From: Jannaschia sp. Os4
GTDB taxonomy: Bacteria; Pseudomonadota; Alphaproteobacteria; Rhodobacterales; Rhodobacteraceae
Direction: 5' to 3'
DNA: 64,000 bases
Assembly: GCF_016820245.1 (NCBI RefSeq)
Contig: NZ_JAFCAR010000001.1
Coordinates: forward strand, 434,001 to 498,000
Part shown: positions 15,560 through 24,517 of the stretch, piece after piece
Numbering within the stretch: position 1 is the stretch's first letter
How the letters are laid out: every line of letters starts with the position of its first letter
Notes under the pieces: model-generated
Database searches by the model: none
What the model was told of the DNA's origin: nothing
What the model saw: only the letters and a program-made list of their open reading frames with translations
Program-made: the position numbers and the translations under genes

Positions 15560-16773
15560 GATGGGCCGTGCTCCTCCTTCTCGCGGCCGGGCCCGCATGG
15601 GCCGAGGCGCCGGTCGCCTCCTTCGTGCCGCCCGAGCGGCCCGCGGCGGTCGAGCGCGAGGACTTCGCCACGTGGCGCGCCGGGTTCCGCGCCCGCGCGC
15701 TGGCCGAGGGCATCTCGCCCGCCACCTTCGACCGCGCGCTCGACGGCGTGACCCCCGACCCGGAGGTGATCCGCCGCGACCGCAGCCAGAACGAGTTCAC
15801 CAAGACCCTCTGGGCCTACCTGACCACCGCCGTCTCCGACGCCCGCCTCGCCAACGGGCGCCGCGCCTTCGCCCGCCATGCCGACATGCTGGCCCGGGTC
15901 GAGCGGGAGACGGGCGTGGACGCGGCCATCGTCACCGCGATCTGGGGGCTGGAAAGCGCCTACGGCGCGGTCCGGGGTTCGGACAACACGATCCGCTCGC
16001 TGGCCACCCTCGCCCACGACGTCCGACGGCGCGACTTCTTCGAGGACCAGCTCCTCGCCGCGCTGCGCATCCTCGACGACGGCGGACCCGCGCTCCGGGG
16101 TTCGTGGGCCGGCGCGATGGGCCACACGCAGTTCATGCCCCGCGCCTATCTCGACCACGCGGTCGACGGCGACGGCGACGGCGACGCGGACATCTGGTCC
16201 GACGACCCCGACGACGCGCTGATGTCCACCGGCGCCTACCTCGCCCACCACGGCTGGACCCCCGGCCAGCTATGGGGCGTGGAGGTGACGCTGCCGGACG
16301 GGTTCGACTACCTCCTGACCGGCGAGCCGACGACCAAGACCGCCGCCGAATGGGAGGCCTTGGGCGTGCGCGGCGTGGACGGCCCCCTGCCCCCCGGCGA
16401 GGGCGTGTCGATCCGCGTCCCCGGCGGCGCGGGCCACGCGGCGCTGGCGACCTATCCCAACTTCCGCGTGCTGGAGCGCTACAACACGGCGGACGCCTAC
16501 GTGATCGCCGTGGGCCATCTCGCCGACCGCATCCGCGGCGCGGGGCCGTTCCGGGGCGGCTGGCCCGACGACCGCGCGCTCACCTTCGACGAGCGGGTGG
16601 AGCTGCAGGCCCGCCTGCGCGACGCGGGGTTCGACCCGCAGAAGCTCGACGGGCGCGTCGGACCGCTCACCTTGGAGGCCACGCGGAGGTGGCAGGCGAG
16701 CGCGGGGCTGGTGCCCGACGGGTATCCCTCGCCCGCCCTGCTGGAGCGGCTGCGCGCGGCGACCGGCGGCTGA
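15556..16773 (+). CDS. Lytic murein transglycosylase (MltB-like)
   Basis: 405 residues; cleaves the MurNAc-GlcNAc bond of peptidoglycan to yield 1,6-anhydro-muropeptides in the periplasm. A signal peptide ends after AWA (about residue 16). The transglycosylase fold (about 35-325) carries catalytic E133 in IWGLESAYG and the GAMGHTQFMPR segment. A C-terminal peptidoglycan-binding domain (about 342-400) has the LDGRVGPLTLEA repeat signature. There is no lipobox, so it is soluble rather than lipid-anchored. The ATG at 15556 overlaps the preceding stop codon (ATGA). Last gene of the hisC operon. Confidence 0.94.
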   Translation: MRWAVLLLLAAGPAWAEAPVASFVPPERPAAVEREDFATWRAGFRARALAEGISPATFDRALDGVTPDPEVIRRDRSQNEFTKTLWAYLTTAVSDARLANGRRAFARHADMLARVERETGVDAAIVTAIWGLESAYGAVRGSDNTIRSLATLAHDVRRRDFFEDQLLAALRILDDGGPALRGSWAGAMGHTQFMPRAYLDHAVDGDGDGDADIWSDDPDDALMSTGAYLAHHGWTPGQLWGVEVTLPDGFDYLLTGEPTTKTAAEWEALGVRGVDGPLPPGEGVSIRVPGGAGHAALATYPNFRVLERYNTADAYVIAVGHLADRIRGAGPFRGGWPDDRALTFDERVELQARLRDAGFDPQKLDGRVGPLTLEATRRWQASAGLVPDGYPSPALLERLRAATGG

Positions 16774-16783
16774 CCGTCCCGGC

Positions 16784-17317
16784 TCAGACGTCGAGGAACA
16801 CCGTCTCGCCCTCGCCCTGCAGGCGGATGTCGAACCAGAGCCCGCCGTCCCGCGCCTCGGCGACCAACGTCCCGGCCCGGTCGCCGGCGGCGGCGAGCAC
16901 GGCGTCCGACGAGCCGGGCCAGTACATCCGCGTGTGCAGGCCCAGCCCGATCCCCCGTGCGAAGATCATGAGGGTGAGGAACGACGCCCCGCCGACCGGG
17001 CCCGGCCGCACGGTCTGGAAGGTCCACACCCCGTCCGCATCGCAGCCCGAGCGCCCGAACCCGTGGAACCCCCGCGCGGCGTCCGGGGGGAAGCGGCCCT
17101 GCGGGTCGGCCTGCCACGCCTCCACCATCGCGTCCGCCGCCGGCTGGCCTTCCCCGTCGAGGACGCGGCCCCGGACGGCGATCCGCTCGCCCTCCACCTC
17201 CGGTCCGGCGATCACCGACCCGACGTCCGCGCCACCGTACATCGGCAGGCCGGACGCGTTCGGAAGCAGGCCGATGTGGAGGTAGGGACCCGCGGTCTGG
17301 GAGGACGTCTCGGTCAT
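16784..17317 (-). CDS. pcaG: Protocatechuate 3,4-dioxygenase alpha subunit
   Basis: 177 residues. Non-catalytic partner of the alpha/beta heterodimer that cleaves protocatechuate between its hydroxyls to 3-carboxy-cis,cis-muconate. It starts with the alpha-subunit signature TSSQTAGPYLHIG and shares the intradiol dioxygenase beta-sandwich (RGRVLDGEGQP, DAMVEAWQADP). It lacks the second Tyr/His ligand pair present in PcaH, as expected. The ATG overlaps the pcaH stop (17314-17317). It converges on the MltB gene with a 10-base gap. Confidence 0.95.
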   Translation of the reverse strand: MTETSSQTAGPYLHIGLLPNASGLPMYGGADVGSVIAGPEVEGERIAVRGRVLDGEGQPAADAMVEAWQADPQGRFPPDAARGFHGFGRSGCDADGVWTFQTVRPGPVGGASFLTLMIFARGIGLGLHTRMYWPGSSDAVLAAAGDRAGTLVAEARDGGLWFDIRLQGEGETVFLDV

Positions 17318-18015
17318 GCCCGCCCCTCGAACGGCGTCGCGGCGCGTCCGCGCAGCACGAGGTCGAAGCGGTAGGCCCGCGCGTCGAAGGGCACGGTGCC
17401 CTCCATGTCGAGCCGCGCGACGAGGCGGTCGATGGCGGCCGCGTCCGGCACGGACTGCACGATGGGGCAGAGGGCGACGTGGGGGTCGCCCTCGAAGTAC
17501 ATCTGGGTGACGAGGCGCTGGCCGAAGGCATGGCCGAACAGGCTGAAGTGGATGTGCGCCGGTCGCCAGTCGTTGCCGCCGTTGGGCCACGGGTAGGCGC
17601 CCGGGCGGATGGTGCGGAAGGCGTAGCGCCCTTCCGCATCGGTCATGCAACGCCCGCAGCCGCCGAAGTTCGGGTCGAGCGGCGCGAGGTAGCCGTCCTT
17701 GGCGTGGCGGTAGCGCCCGCCCGCGTTGGCCTGCCAGACCTCGACCAGCGCGTCGGGGACGGGGCGCCCGGCCTCGTCGCGCAGGTGGCCATGCACGATG
17801 ATGCGCTCGCCCAAGGCGGGCGCGCCGGAGAAGTTGTGGACGAGGTCGGCGTCCGTCCCGCCGATTAGGTCGTGGCCGAAGACCGGCCCCGTCTCCTCCG
17901 CCGGGCCGGAGGGCATCGAGAGCGGCGCATGGCGCGGCGCGCGGAGCGCCGTGGAGCGATAGGCGGGCGCCAGCGCGGGCGGATGGACGGTGCGGTCGCG
18001 GGGGGAGAGGGTCAT
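17314..18015 (-). CDS. pcaH: Protocatechuate 3,4-dioxygenase beta subunit
   Basis: Iron(III)-binding catalytic subunit, 233 residues. The four ligands are visible: Y102 (GRYRH), Y141 (GAYPW), H154 and H156 (RPAHIHFS). An N-terminal PCDO_beta extension (about 1-45) precedes the intradiol dioxygenase domain. The product enters the beta-ketoadipate pathway. The start at 18015 overlaps the pcaC stop codon (18012-18014), and the 3' end overlaps pcaG, so the three genes are one coupled unit. Confidence 0.96.
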   Translation of the reverse strand: MTLSPRDRTVHPPALAPAYRSTALRAPRHAPLSMPSGPAEETGPVFGHDLIGGTDADLVHNFSGAPALGERIIVHGHLRDEAGRPVPDALVEVWQANAGGRYRHAKDGYLAPLDPNFGGCGRCMTDAEGRYAFRTIRPGAYPWPNGGNDWRPAHIHFSLFGHAFGQRLVTQMYFEGDPHVALCPIVQSVPDAAAIDRLVARLDMEGTVPFDARAYRFDLVLRGRAATPFEGRA

Positions 18016-18386
18016 CCGCCGTCCTCCTCCGCCCAGACGCGCTTGGCGAGCTTGAGGGCGTGGTTGGCACGGGGCACGCCCGCGTAGATCGCGACGTGCT
18101 GGAACGCCTCCACCACGTCGGAACGCGTGGCCCCGGTGCGCGCGCAGGCGCGGACGTGCATCGGGATCTCCTCGAAGTTCCCCGTCGCGGCGAGCAGGGC
18201 GAGGGTGAGCATGGACCGCTCCCGCCGCGGGATCGCGTCGGAGGCCCAGACGGTTCCCCACGCGCCGGTTTCGATCAGGTCCGCGAAGGCCGCGTCCTCC
18301 GGCGTGGCGGCGGCCCGCGCGCGGTCGACATGCGCGTCGCCCAAGACCTCCCGGCGCACCGCGTGCCCCTTCTCTCTCCGATCCAT
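18012..18386 (-). CDS. pcaC: 4-carboxymuconolactone decarboxylase
   Basis: 124 residues of the AhpD-like carboxymuconolactone decarboxylase family; decarboxylates 4-carboxymuconolactone to beta-ketoadipate enol-lactone. Recognisable segments are the RRERSMLTLALLAATGN block and the later HVRACARTGATRSDVVEAFQHVAIYAGVPR helix with the conserved H in FQH. No peroxidase CxxC is present. First gene of pcaCHG on the minus strand. pcaB, pcaD and the regulator pcaQ are not in the window. Its 5' region is shared with a divergent glycosyltransferase gene. Confidence 0.94.
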   Translation of the reverse strand: MDRREKGHAVRREVLGDAHVDRARAAATPEDAAFADLIETGAWGTVWASDAIPRRERSMLTLALLAATGNFEEIPMHVRACARTGATRSDVVEAFQHVAIYAGVPRANHALKLAKRVWAEEDGG

Positions 18387-18548
18387 TCCCGTCCTCCCGA
18401 GCCGAGCGTGGCCCGCCATGATCCTGCCCGCAAGCGTGGCGCGGAGGCCGCACCCGCCCCGCACCCGCCGCGCCCGCGCCCCCGGAGGCCGCGCGCGCGC
18501 GTAAGGTGCCCGCCGACCGGCCCATCCAAGAGGCCGCAGGAGCAGCGC

Positions 18549-19775
18549 ATGACCCCCGACACGCCCCGCAGCGTCCTCTTCGTCGTGGAGAACCTGCCCG
18601 TCCCCCTCGACCGCCGCGTCTGGCTGGAGGCGACGACGCTCAAGCGGGCGGGCTACGAGGTGTCCGTCATCTGCCCGATGGGGCGGGGCTGGGATCTTCC
18701 CTACGAGGTCATCGACGGCATCCACATCCACCGCCACCCGATGCCGCCCGAGGCGCATTCCGGCGCGCTCGCCTATGCCCGCGAGTACGGCGCGGCGATC
18801 TACCACTGGTTCCGGCTCGCCAAGCACGTCCACCGCAACCGCGGCTTCGACGTGATCCACGGCTGCAACCCGCCCGACCTCGTCTGGCTGCTCGCGCTGC
18901 GCTGGCGGCCGTGGGGGGTGCGCTACGTGTTCGACCACCACGACGTCTGCCCGGAGCTCTACGAGGCAAAGTTCGGCAGCACCGGATGGATGTGGAAGCT
19001 GATGTGCGTGCTGGAGCGGATCAACTTCGCCTTCGCGCACGTCTCCATCGCCACCAACGAATCGTTCCGCGCGCTGGCCAAGGACCGCGGCGGGATGCGC
19101 GACGAGGACGTGTTCGTCGTCCGCTCGGCGCCCAAGATCGACGTGTTCAGGCCGGGGCCGGGCGACCCGTCCTACCGGAAGGCCGAAACGATGCTCGGCT
19201 GGGTCGGCGTGATCGGGCAGCAGGAGGGGCTGGACCTGATGGCCGAGGCGGTGGGGCACCTCGTGGCGGAGGGCCGCGACGTCCATGCGCTGATCGTGGG
19301 CTTCGGCCCGCATCTCGACGCGGTCAAGGCCGACGTCGCCGCGCGCGGCCTGCAGGACCGGTTCACCTTCACCGGCGCGCTCTACGGGGACGACATGCTG
19401 GCGGCCCTGAACGCCGTGGACATCGGCGTCTCCTGCGACCCGAAGAACGCGATGAACGACATCTCCACCATGAACAAGGTGATGGAGTTCATGACCTTGG
19501 CCAAGCCCCTCGTGCAGTTCGACCTGACCGAGGGCCGCGCCAGCGCGGGCGACGCCGCCCGCTACGCCGAGGACAACGACCCGGCCGCCTTGGCCCGCGA
19601 GATCGCTTGGCTGATGGACCATCCGGAGGCGGCCCGCGCAATGGGCGAGCGGGGCCGCGCCCGCGTCCTCGATCGGCTCTCGTGGGAGCATTCGGTGCCC
19701 CACCTCCTCGCCGCCCATGCCCGCGTGGCGGAGAAGGCTGGGAAGCCCGTGCCGGAGGTTCCGCAGGGGGCCTGA
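18549..19775 (+). CDS. Glycosyltransferase family 4
   Basis: 408-residue cytoplasmic glycosyltransferase of GT-B fold. The N-terminal half has FVVENLPVPLDRRVWLEA and the acceptor-side HGCNPPDL motif; the C-terminal half has the nucleotide-sugar site (FTGALYGDDMLAALNAVDIGV and the MNKVMEFM..KPLVQFD segment that replaces the usual E-x7-E). Similar proteins sit in EPS clusters of proteobacteria and add hexoses to lipid-linked intermediates; the donor is unknown. An AGGAG site precedes the ATG. It is the left edge of the polysaccharide locus but is transcribed toward the exosortase gene, so it is a separate unit. Confidence 0.88.
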   Translation: MTPDTPRSVLFVVENLPVPLDRRVWLEATTLKRAGYEVSVICPMGRGWDLPYEVIDGIHIHRHPMPPEAHSGALAYAREYGAAIYHWFRLAKHVHRNRGFDVIHGCNPPDLVWLLALRWRPWGVRYVFDHHDVCPELYEAKFGSTGWMWKLMCVLERINFAFAHVSIATNESFRALAKDRGGMRDEDVFVVRSAPKIDVFRPGPGDPSYRKAETMLGWVGVIGQQEGLDLMAEAVGHLVAEGRDVHALIVGFGPHLDAVKADVAARGLQDRFTFTGALYGDDMLAALNAVDIGVSCDPKNAMNDISTMNKVMEFMTLAKPLVQFDLTEGRASAGDAARYAEDNDPAALAREIAWLMDHPEAARAMGERGRARVLDRLSWEHSVPHLLAAHARVAEKAGKPVPEVPQGA

Positions 19776-19830
19776 CCCTTCCTCCGTCCCGGCGGGAGCG
19801 CTCGGGCGCTGGCGTCGCGCCCGAGCCGGC

Positions 19831-21387
19831 CTAGCCGGGGACGAACGCCGGCATGCGCGCGAGCGCCGGGGCGAGGACGCGCCGCAGCCGCGTCTGCGCG
19901 TCGGCCACGCTCTCGCCCGGCGCGATCGGCGTGGTCAGCCGCACCAGCGCCCCGTCGGACCGCCCCCGCAGCACCGCGTCGCGCAGCACCGTGAGCTTCG
20001 CCAGCCGATCGTCGGTCATCCGCCGCCCGCGCTGCTCGAACCAGTAGAGCACGAGCTGCTCCGCGCCGTCCCGGCGGATCACCGCGCGGTTGGCGGGGAA
20101 GCCGATGTCCACCTCCTCGAAGCCCGCGATCTCCCAGCCGCCGGCGGGAAGGCACACCTCGGGCGAGTGCAGCCCCGCCCCGTCGACCTGGCTCGCGTAC
20201 CACGCCGTGAAGAGCGCGACGGGCGCGGCCTCTCCGGGGGCGGCGTAGGTCGCCTCGAGGTAGTCGGTCGCACCCAAGGCCCGCTCGATCTCGGGCGCGA
20301 GGCTGCCGCGGCGCCCGGTCCAGCCATCGAGGCGCAAGGGGAAGGCGGCGAAGTCGAGCCGCTCCGGCGCCGGCCGGGCTAGCGGCGGCATCGCGGCGAG
20401 CGCGACCGCCACGAGGGCCGTCAGCGCGGCGGCCGCCAGCGCCCCGCGCGTGGCGGCCGCCACGGGCGCTTCGGCGAGGCGGGCGGCGAGGCCCGTGCAG
20501 TCGAGGTCGAGCATCTCGGGCGCGCGGCGACGGGCCGGGACGGTGCGGTGCAGGAGCGCGGCCATGCCCCACAGGAGGCCGACGCAGGCGCCGAACACGA
20601 CCCAGCCCTCGATCCAGTGCATCGCGCCCTGCGCCCGCTCGATGCCGTGGCGGTCGACCAAGACGCCGATCATCGCGATCCGCGCCGCGTTCAGGACCAC
20701 GGCCAAGGGCGCGGCGGCGGCGACCAGAAGCAGCCGGTGCGCCATCGGCCCGCGATAGACGATGCCCATGAGATAGGAGAAGGACAGGATCGGGAAGAGG
20801 TAGCGCAGGCCGGAGCAGGCCTCGGCCACCTCCAGCTTCCAGACCCCGAGGTCGATGACGTGCCCCTCCAGCCAGACGGGCACGCCGACGAGCCGCAGCA
20901 TCCAGACGCCCATCTCGGCGCTCACGGTCTGCAGGCCCACGCTGGCCTGCCAGTAGAGCACCTGCGGCAGCGGGATCATGAAGGCGAGGTGCAGGACCGA
21001 GGCCCAGTGCCGCCGCCCTCGGCGCCAGCCCATCGCCATCAGCACGAGGCCCATGGCCCACGGGATCGTCGCGTAGGCGACCACGTCGGGGATCCGCGCG
21101 GCTTGGCCGAGCGCGGCGAGGGCGAGCGCGCCCAGCAGGAGCGCGATCCCCGCCCGCCGGTCGGGCGCGGGGTCGGCGGGGGCGGGGCGATCGCGCAGCT
21201 CGCGCAGGAAGAGCCAGAGCGAGATCAGCGGGATCAGCGGGCCGTGGGAGTATTCCGGCGTGGCCCATGCCCCGCCCAGCGCGACGAGGCCCGGCCAGAA
21301 GGCCAGCGCGAAGGCGGCGGCCAAGGCGGCGGGGGCCGCCCATGCCGCGCCGCCGCGGGCGCGGGGCATCCACGCCGCGTCGCTCAC
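19831..21387 (-). CDS. xrtD: Exosortase (XrtD type) fused to EpsI domain
   Basis: 518 residues from the coupled GTG start. The N-terminal two thirds is a polytopic exosortase with about eight membrane helices and the catalytic triad C191 (EACSG), R236 (LNAARIAM) and H257 (AMHWIEGW). The C-terminal part (about 316-518) is an EpsI/DUF3485 domain with HSPEVCLP. Exosortases cut C-terminal sorting tags of exported proteins, often in EPS loci; this fused form matches the VPLPA-CTERM exosortase D subgroup of Rhodobacteraceae. The GTG (21387) overlaps the TPR gene stop (GTGA); an internal ATG at 21369 is an alternative. No tagged substrate is seen in the window. Confidence 0.9.
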   Translation of the reverse strand: MSDAAWMPRARGGAAWAAPAALAAAFALAFWPGLVALGGAWATPEYSHGPLIPLISLWLFLRELRDRPAPADPAPDRRAGIALLLGALALAALGQAARIPDVVAYATIPWAMGLVLMAMGWRRGRRHWASVLHLAFMIPLPQVLYWQASVGLQTVSAEMGVWMLRLVGVPVWLEGHVIDLGVWKLEVAEACSGLRYLFPILSFSYLMGIVYRGPMAHRLLLVAAAAPLAVVLNAARIAMIGVLVDRHGIERAQGAMHWIEGWVVFGACVGLLWGMAALLHRTVPARRRAPEMLDLDCTGLAARLAEAPVAAATRGALAAAALTALVAVALAAMPPLARPAPERLDFAAFPLRLDGWTGRRGSLAPEIERALGATDYLEATYAAPGEAAPVALFTAWYASQVDGAGLHSPEVCLPAGGWEIAGFEEVDIGFPANRAVIRRDGAEQLVLYWFEQRGRRMTDDRLAKLTVLRDAVLRGRSDGALVRLTTPIAPGESVADAQTRLRRVLAPALARMPAFVPG

Positions 21388-23843
21388 GGTCGGGCCACGC
21401 CCGCATCGGCCTCGGCGGCCCAGCGGTCCTGCGCCTCCTGCAGCACGCGCTCCATCAGGACGGTCTCGGCCTCGGTCGCGCGGGCCTCCGCGGCGGCGAA
21501 GCGGCGGCCCGCCTCCTCCGTCCGCCCCCACGACGCGTAGGCCATCCCGAGGTGGAACTGCACGATCGGGTCTCCGGGCAGCGCCTCGGCGGCGGCGCGC
21601 AGGTCGGGCAGCGCCGCGTCGAGGGCGCCTTGGCGGTAGGCCACCCAGCCGCGCGTGTGGCGCAGCGCGGGCGCGTCCAGCCCGGCGAGGCGGGCGGCGA
21701 GCGCGGCGGCCCGGTCGAGCGAGGCCGCGTCCGTGCGCCACGTCGCGAGGAGCGAGGCGAGGTTGTTCGTCGCCACCGAATCGCTCCGGTCCTCCTCGTG
21801 CAGTGCCTGCGTGAGCGCGATGGCGTCGTCGATCTGCCCGATCGCCTCGAGGCGGCTGGCCTCGTCCATCCGCAGCATCCGCGATCCGGGCGCGGCGGCG
21901 AGGCCCCGCGCGAGGATCTCGGCCGCCTCCTCCTCGCGCCCGACCGCGCGCAGGAGCGCCGTCAGGAGGCGCACGGCGTTCTCGTCGGAGGGGTCCGTGT
22001 CGACGAGGCCGCGATAGTCGGCCTCGGCGGCGGCCAGCTCGCCCGCCTGCGCGTGCAGGCTGCCCGAGACGAGGCGCAGGTCGCGGTCGTGCGGCGTCTC
22101 GAGGAGGGCCGTGTCCACGTATTGCCGCGCCCGGTCGAGCCGCCCGACCCGCACCAGCGCGGTGGCCATCGCCAGCGTCGGGCGCAGCTCGTCGTCCCCG
22201 TGCCGCAGCGCGAGGTCGTTCAGAAGCGCCACCCCCTCGGCGTGGCGGTCCTGCGCGGCGAGGATGCTGGTCTGGATCGCGAGCGCGGCCTCCGCGGACT
22301 CGGCCGTGCCCATCGCGCTCAGGTCTCGCGCCACGCCGGCCGCGGCGGCCCAGTCGCCGCGGCGCAGGAACAGGTCGGCGGTCGCGGTCGCCACCTCCAG
22401 CGAGCCGGGGCTGCGCGCCCGCGCCGAGAGCAGGACGTGGGCGGCCACGTCGGGCCGGTTGGTCCGGCGCAGGTAGCGGACGTAGCGCAGCGACTCGGCG
22501 GGGGCGTAGCCGCTCGCGTCCACGGCGTCGGCCAGCCGCTCCCCGGCGAGGTCGGGGTTGCCCGACAGGAAGTGCGCGCCGGCGAGGAGCACGAAGATGC
22601 CCGGATCGCGGGGGTCGTGCTCGCTCGCGGTGCGGAGCACGAGGATCGCCTCGGAGGCGCGATCCTCCTGCATCAGCCAGCGCCCCCGCATCTTGAGCGC
22701 CTCGACCTGCGCGGGATGGCTGGCGAGCACGGCGTCGATCTCGGCCTTCGCCGCACCGAGGTCGCCGGTCTCCTCCAGCATCCCGGCGAGCAGGACGCGC
22801 ACCCGCGCGCGGCGGTCCCCGTCCGGCATCGAGGCGGCGACCGCCCGGACCTTGGCGAGGCCCGCGTCGCGGTCCCCGTCCTCGAAGTCGATCAGCGCGT
22901 CGTGCGCCTCGTAGATCGGACGGTCCGCCTCCGGGGCGGCGGCGACGAGCGCCGCCAGCTCGGCCTTGGCGGCCGCCGCGCCCTGCGTCCCGCGCAGGAG
23001 GCGGACCACGTCGAGATGGCCCTTGGGATCCCCGGGGCGCGCGGCGGCGAGGCTGCGGAGGTAGGTCTCGGCCCCGTCGACGTCGCCCTGCTGCAGCAGC
23101 CACGCGACCACGAGGCCGCGCACGTTCTCGTCGTCCGGGAAGAGGTCCGCCATCTGCATAAGCCGGGCGCCCGCGCCGCGCGCGTCGCCCTGCCGGGTCA
23201 GGAGGCCGATCCGCATCATCTGCAGCTTGCGGTCCTGCGGATCGCGCGCGAGCGCGGCGTCGAGGATCGGCAGGGCGGACGACGGGTTCGGCCCGGTGAC
23301 GATGTCGTCGAGGACGACGCGCAGCATCAGGCCGTCCTCGGGATCGACCTCCGAGGCCCGCCGCGCCTCGGCGGCGGCGGCGGCGCGGGCCTCGCGGTCG
23401 CCGCTGCGGCGCGCCTGCCGGTAGCGCAGGACGATCTCCATCGCCTCGGCCTCGGGGGCTTGGGGCGACGACTTCAGCATGGCCTCCGCATGGCGCTCCA
23501 ACTCGCCCCAGTCCCCGGCGCGGAGCGCGAGCACCCCGAGGCGGTGGCGGATGTCCGCGGCGGTGGGCCAGCGCTCGATGTAGTCGGTCATCACCGCGTA
23601 GGCCTGCGAGAGGTCGCCCGCCGCGACGTGCAGGTCGGCCATCGCGCGGCGCGCGTCGCGGTGGCTCTCGTTCCAGCGCAGGGCGTTCTTCAGCTCGATC
23701 TCGGCGCGGGGCAGGTCGCCCGCGGCGAGGAACTCGACGCCGGAGACGAAGAACACGTCGGCCTTCTCCTCGGGGGACTTGCAGGCGGCGAGGAGCGCGG
23801 CCGCGCAGACCAGCAGGGCGACCTTCATGGGGGTGCGGCGCAT
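21384..23843 (-). CDS. Large TPR-repeat lipoprotein of EPS/exosortase locus (PrsT-like)
   Basis: 819 residues. A signal peptide with lipobox LLAAC (Cys about 21) is followed by tetratricopeptide repeats over the whole length, for example around LPRAEIELKNALR, RAYAVMTDYIERWP-like and LDRARQYVDTAL units at 34-residue spacing. This matches the PEP-CTERM system TPR lipoproteins (PrsT), envelope scaffolds in exosortase-linked polysaccharide export. Start 23843 is preferred because GGAGG lies 8 bases before it; ATG 23828 is possible. The gene is coupled to the exosortase gene through GTGA and lies 14 bases after the sugar-transferase gene. Confidence 0.87.
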   Translation of the reverse strand: MRRTPMKVALLVCAAALLAACKSPEEKADVFFVSGVEFLAAGDLPRAEIELKNALRWNESHRDARRAMADLHVAAGDLSQAYAVMTDYIERWPTAADIRHRLGVLALRAGDWGELERHAEAMLKSSPQAPEAEAMEIVLRYRQARRSGDREARAAAAAEARRASEVDPEDGLMLRVVLDDIVTGPNPSSALPILDAALARDPQDRKLQMMRIGLLTRQGDARGAGARLMQMADLFPDDENVRGLVVAWLLQQGDVDGAETYLRSLAAARPGDPKGHLDVVRLLRGTQGAAAAKAELAALVAAAPEADRPIYEAHDALIDFEDGDRDAGLAKVRAVAASMPDGDRRARVRVLLAGMLEETGDLGAAKAEIDAVLASHPAQVEALKMRGRWLMQEDRASEAILVLRTASEHDPRDPGIFVLLAGAHFLSGNPDLAGERLADAVDASGYAPAESLRYVRYLRRTNRPDVAAHVLLSARARSPGSLEVATATADLFLRRGDWAAAAGVARDLSAMGTAESAEAALAIQTSILAAQDRHAEGVALLNDLALRHGDDELRPTLAMATALVRVGRLDRARQYVDTALLETPHDRDLRLVSGSLHAQAGELAAAEADYRGLVDTDPSDENAVRLLTALLRAVGREEEAAEILARGLAAAPGSRMLRMDEASRLEAIGQIDDAIALTQALHEEDRSDSVATNNLASLLATWRTDAASLDRAAALAARLAGLDAPALRHTRGWVAYRQGALDAALPDLRAAAEALPGDPIVQFHLGMAYASWGRTEEAGRRFAAAEARATEAETVLMERVLQEAQDRWAAEADAGVARP

Positions 23844-23857
23844 GGGGAGGGCCTCCG

Positions 23858-24517
23858 TCAGCGGCCGGAGGCGCGGAGGACCACGCCTACGGTCTTGGCG
23901 ATGATGCGCGCGTCGCCCCCGACCGAGAGCGCCCGGTCGTAGTCGCGATCGTAGCCCGCGCGGTCGGCGAAGTCGGACTCGTGGCGCGCGGACACCTGCC
24001 ACGCGCCGGTCAGGCCGGGGCGCAGGCGGTAGTACTCGTGGCCCGGATAGAGGGCGCGCTGCCCCTCCATCATGGGGCGCGGCCCGACGAGGGACATGTC
24101 GCCCGCGAGCACGTTCCAAAGCTGGGGCAGCTCGTCGAGCGAGGTGCGCCGAGTGATCCGGCCCATCCACGTGACGCGCGGGTCGCGCTCCAGCTTCTGG
24201 TGGCGGTCCCATTCGCGGCGCGCGGCGGGGTCGGCGGCGAGATGCGCCTCCAAGGCGGCGTCCGCGCCCACGACCATCGAGCGCAGCTTCCACATCAGGA
24301 AGGGCGCGCCGTTCCGCCCGATCCGCCGCTGCGCGTAGAAGGCGGGGCCGCCGTCGAGCATCGTCAGCCCCGCGAGCAGCCCGACCACGGGCAGGACCAC
24401 GGGGGCGGCGAGCAGGACGAGGGCAACGTCCACGACGCGCTTGACGGTCGCGCGATAGGCCGCGCGGCGCGCGGCGCGCGCGTCGGAGAGCGGATGGGGC
24501 GCGGCGGCGGGGATCAT
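23858..24517 (-). CDS. Polyprenyl-phosphate sugar phosphotransferase (ExoY-like)
   Basis: 219 residues. Primes polysaccharide synthesis by moving a sugar-1-phosphate from a nucleotide sugar to undecaprenyl phosphate at the inner membrane. One N-terminal hydrophobic helix (about 28-53) precedes the cytoplasmic bacterial sugar transferase domain with FLMWKLRSM, RRTSLDELPQLWNVL, SLVGPRPM and RPGLTGAWQVS. It lacks the extra four N-terminal helices of WbaP/WcaJ, so it is the short ExoY type. The start at 24517 removes a basic, low-complexity extension present in the open frame. First gene of the exoY-TPR-exosortase operon, divergent from the ATPase operon. Confidence 0.93.
   Translation of the reverse strand: MIPAAAPHPLSDARAARRAAYRATVKRVVDVALVLLAAPVVLPVVGLLAGLTMLDGGPAFYAQRRIGRNGAPFLMWKLRSMVVGADAALEAHLAADPAARREWDRHQKLERDPRVTWMGRITRRTSLDELPQLWNVLAGDMSLVGPRPMMEGQRALYPGHEYYRLRPGLTGAWQVSARHESDFADRAGYDRDYDRALSVGGDARIIAKTVGVVLRASGR

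Noticed and set aside
19823-19835. CTAG at 19829-19832 as a promoter element
   Set aside because: It is the stop codon region of the exosortase gene on the minus strand, and no -35 lies at the right distance.
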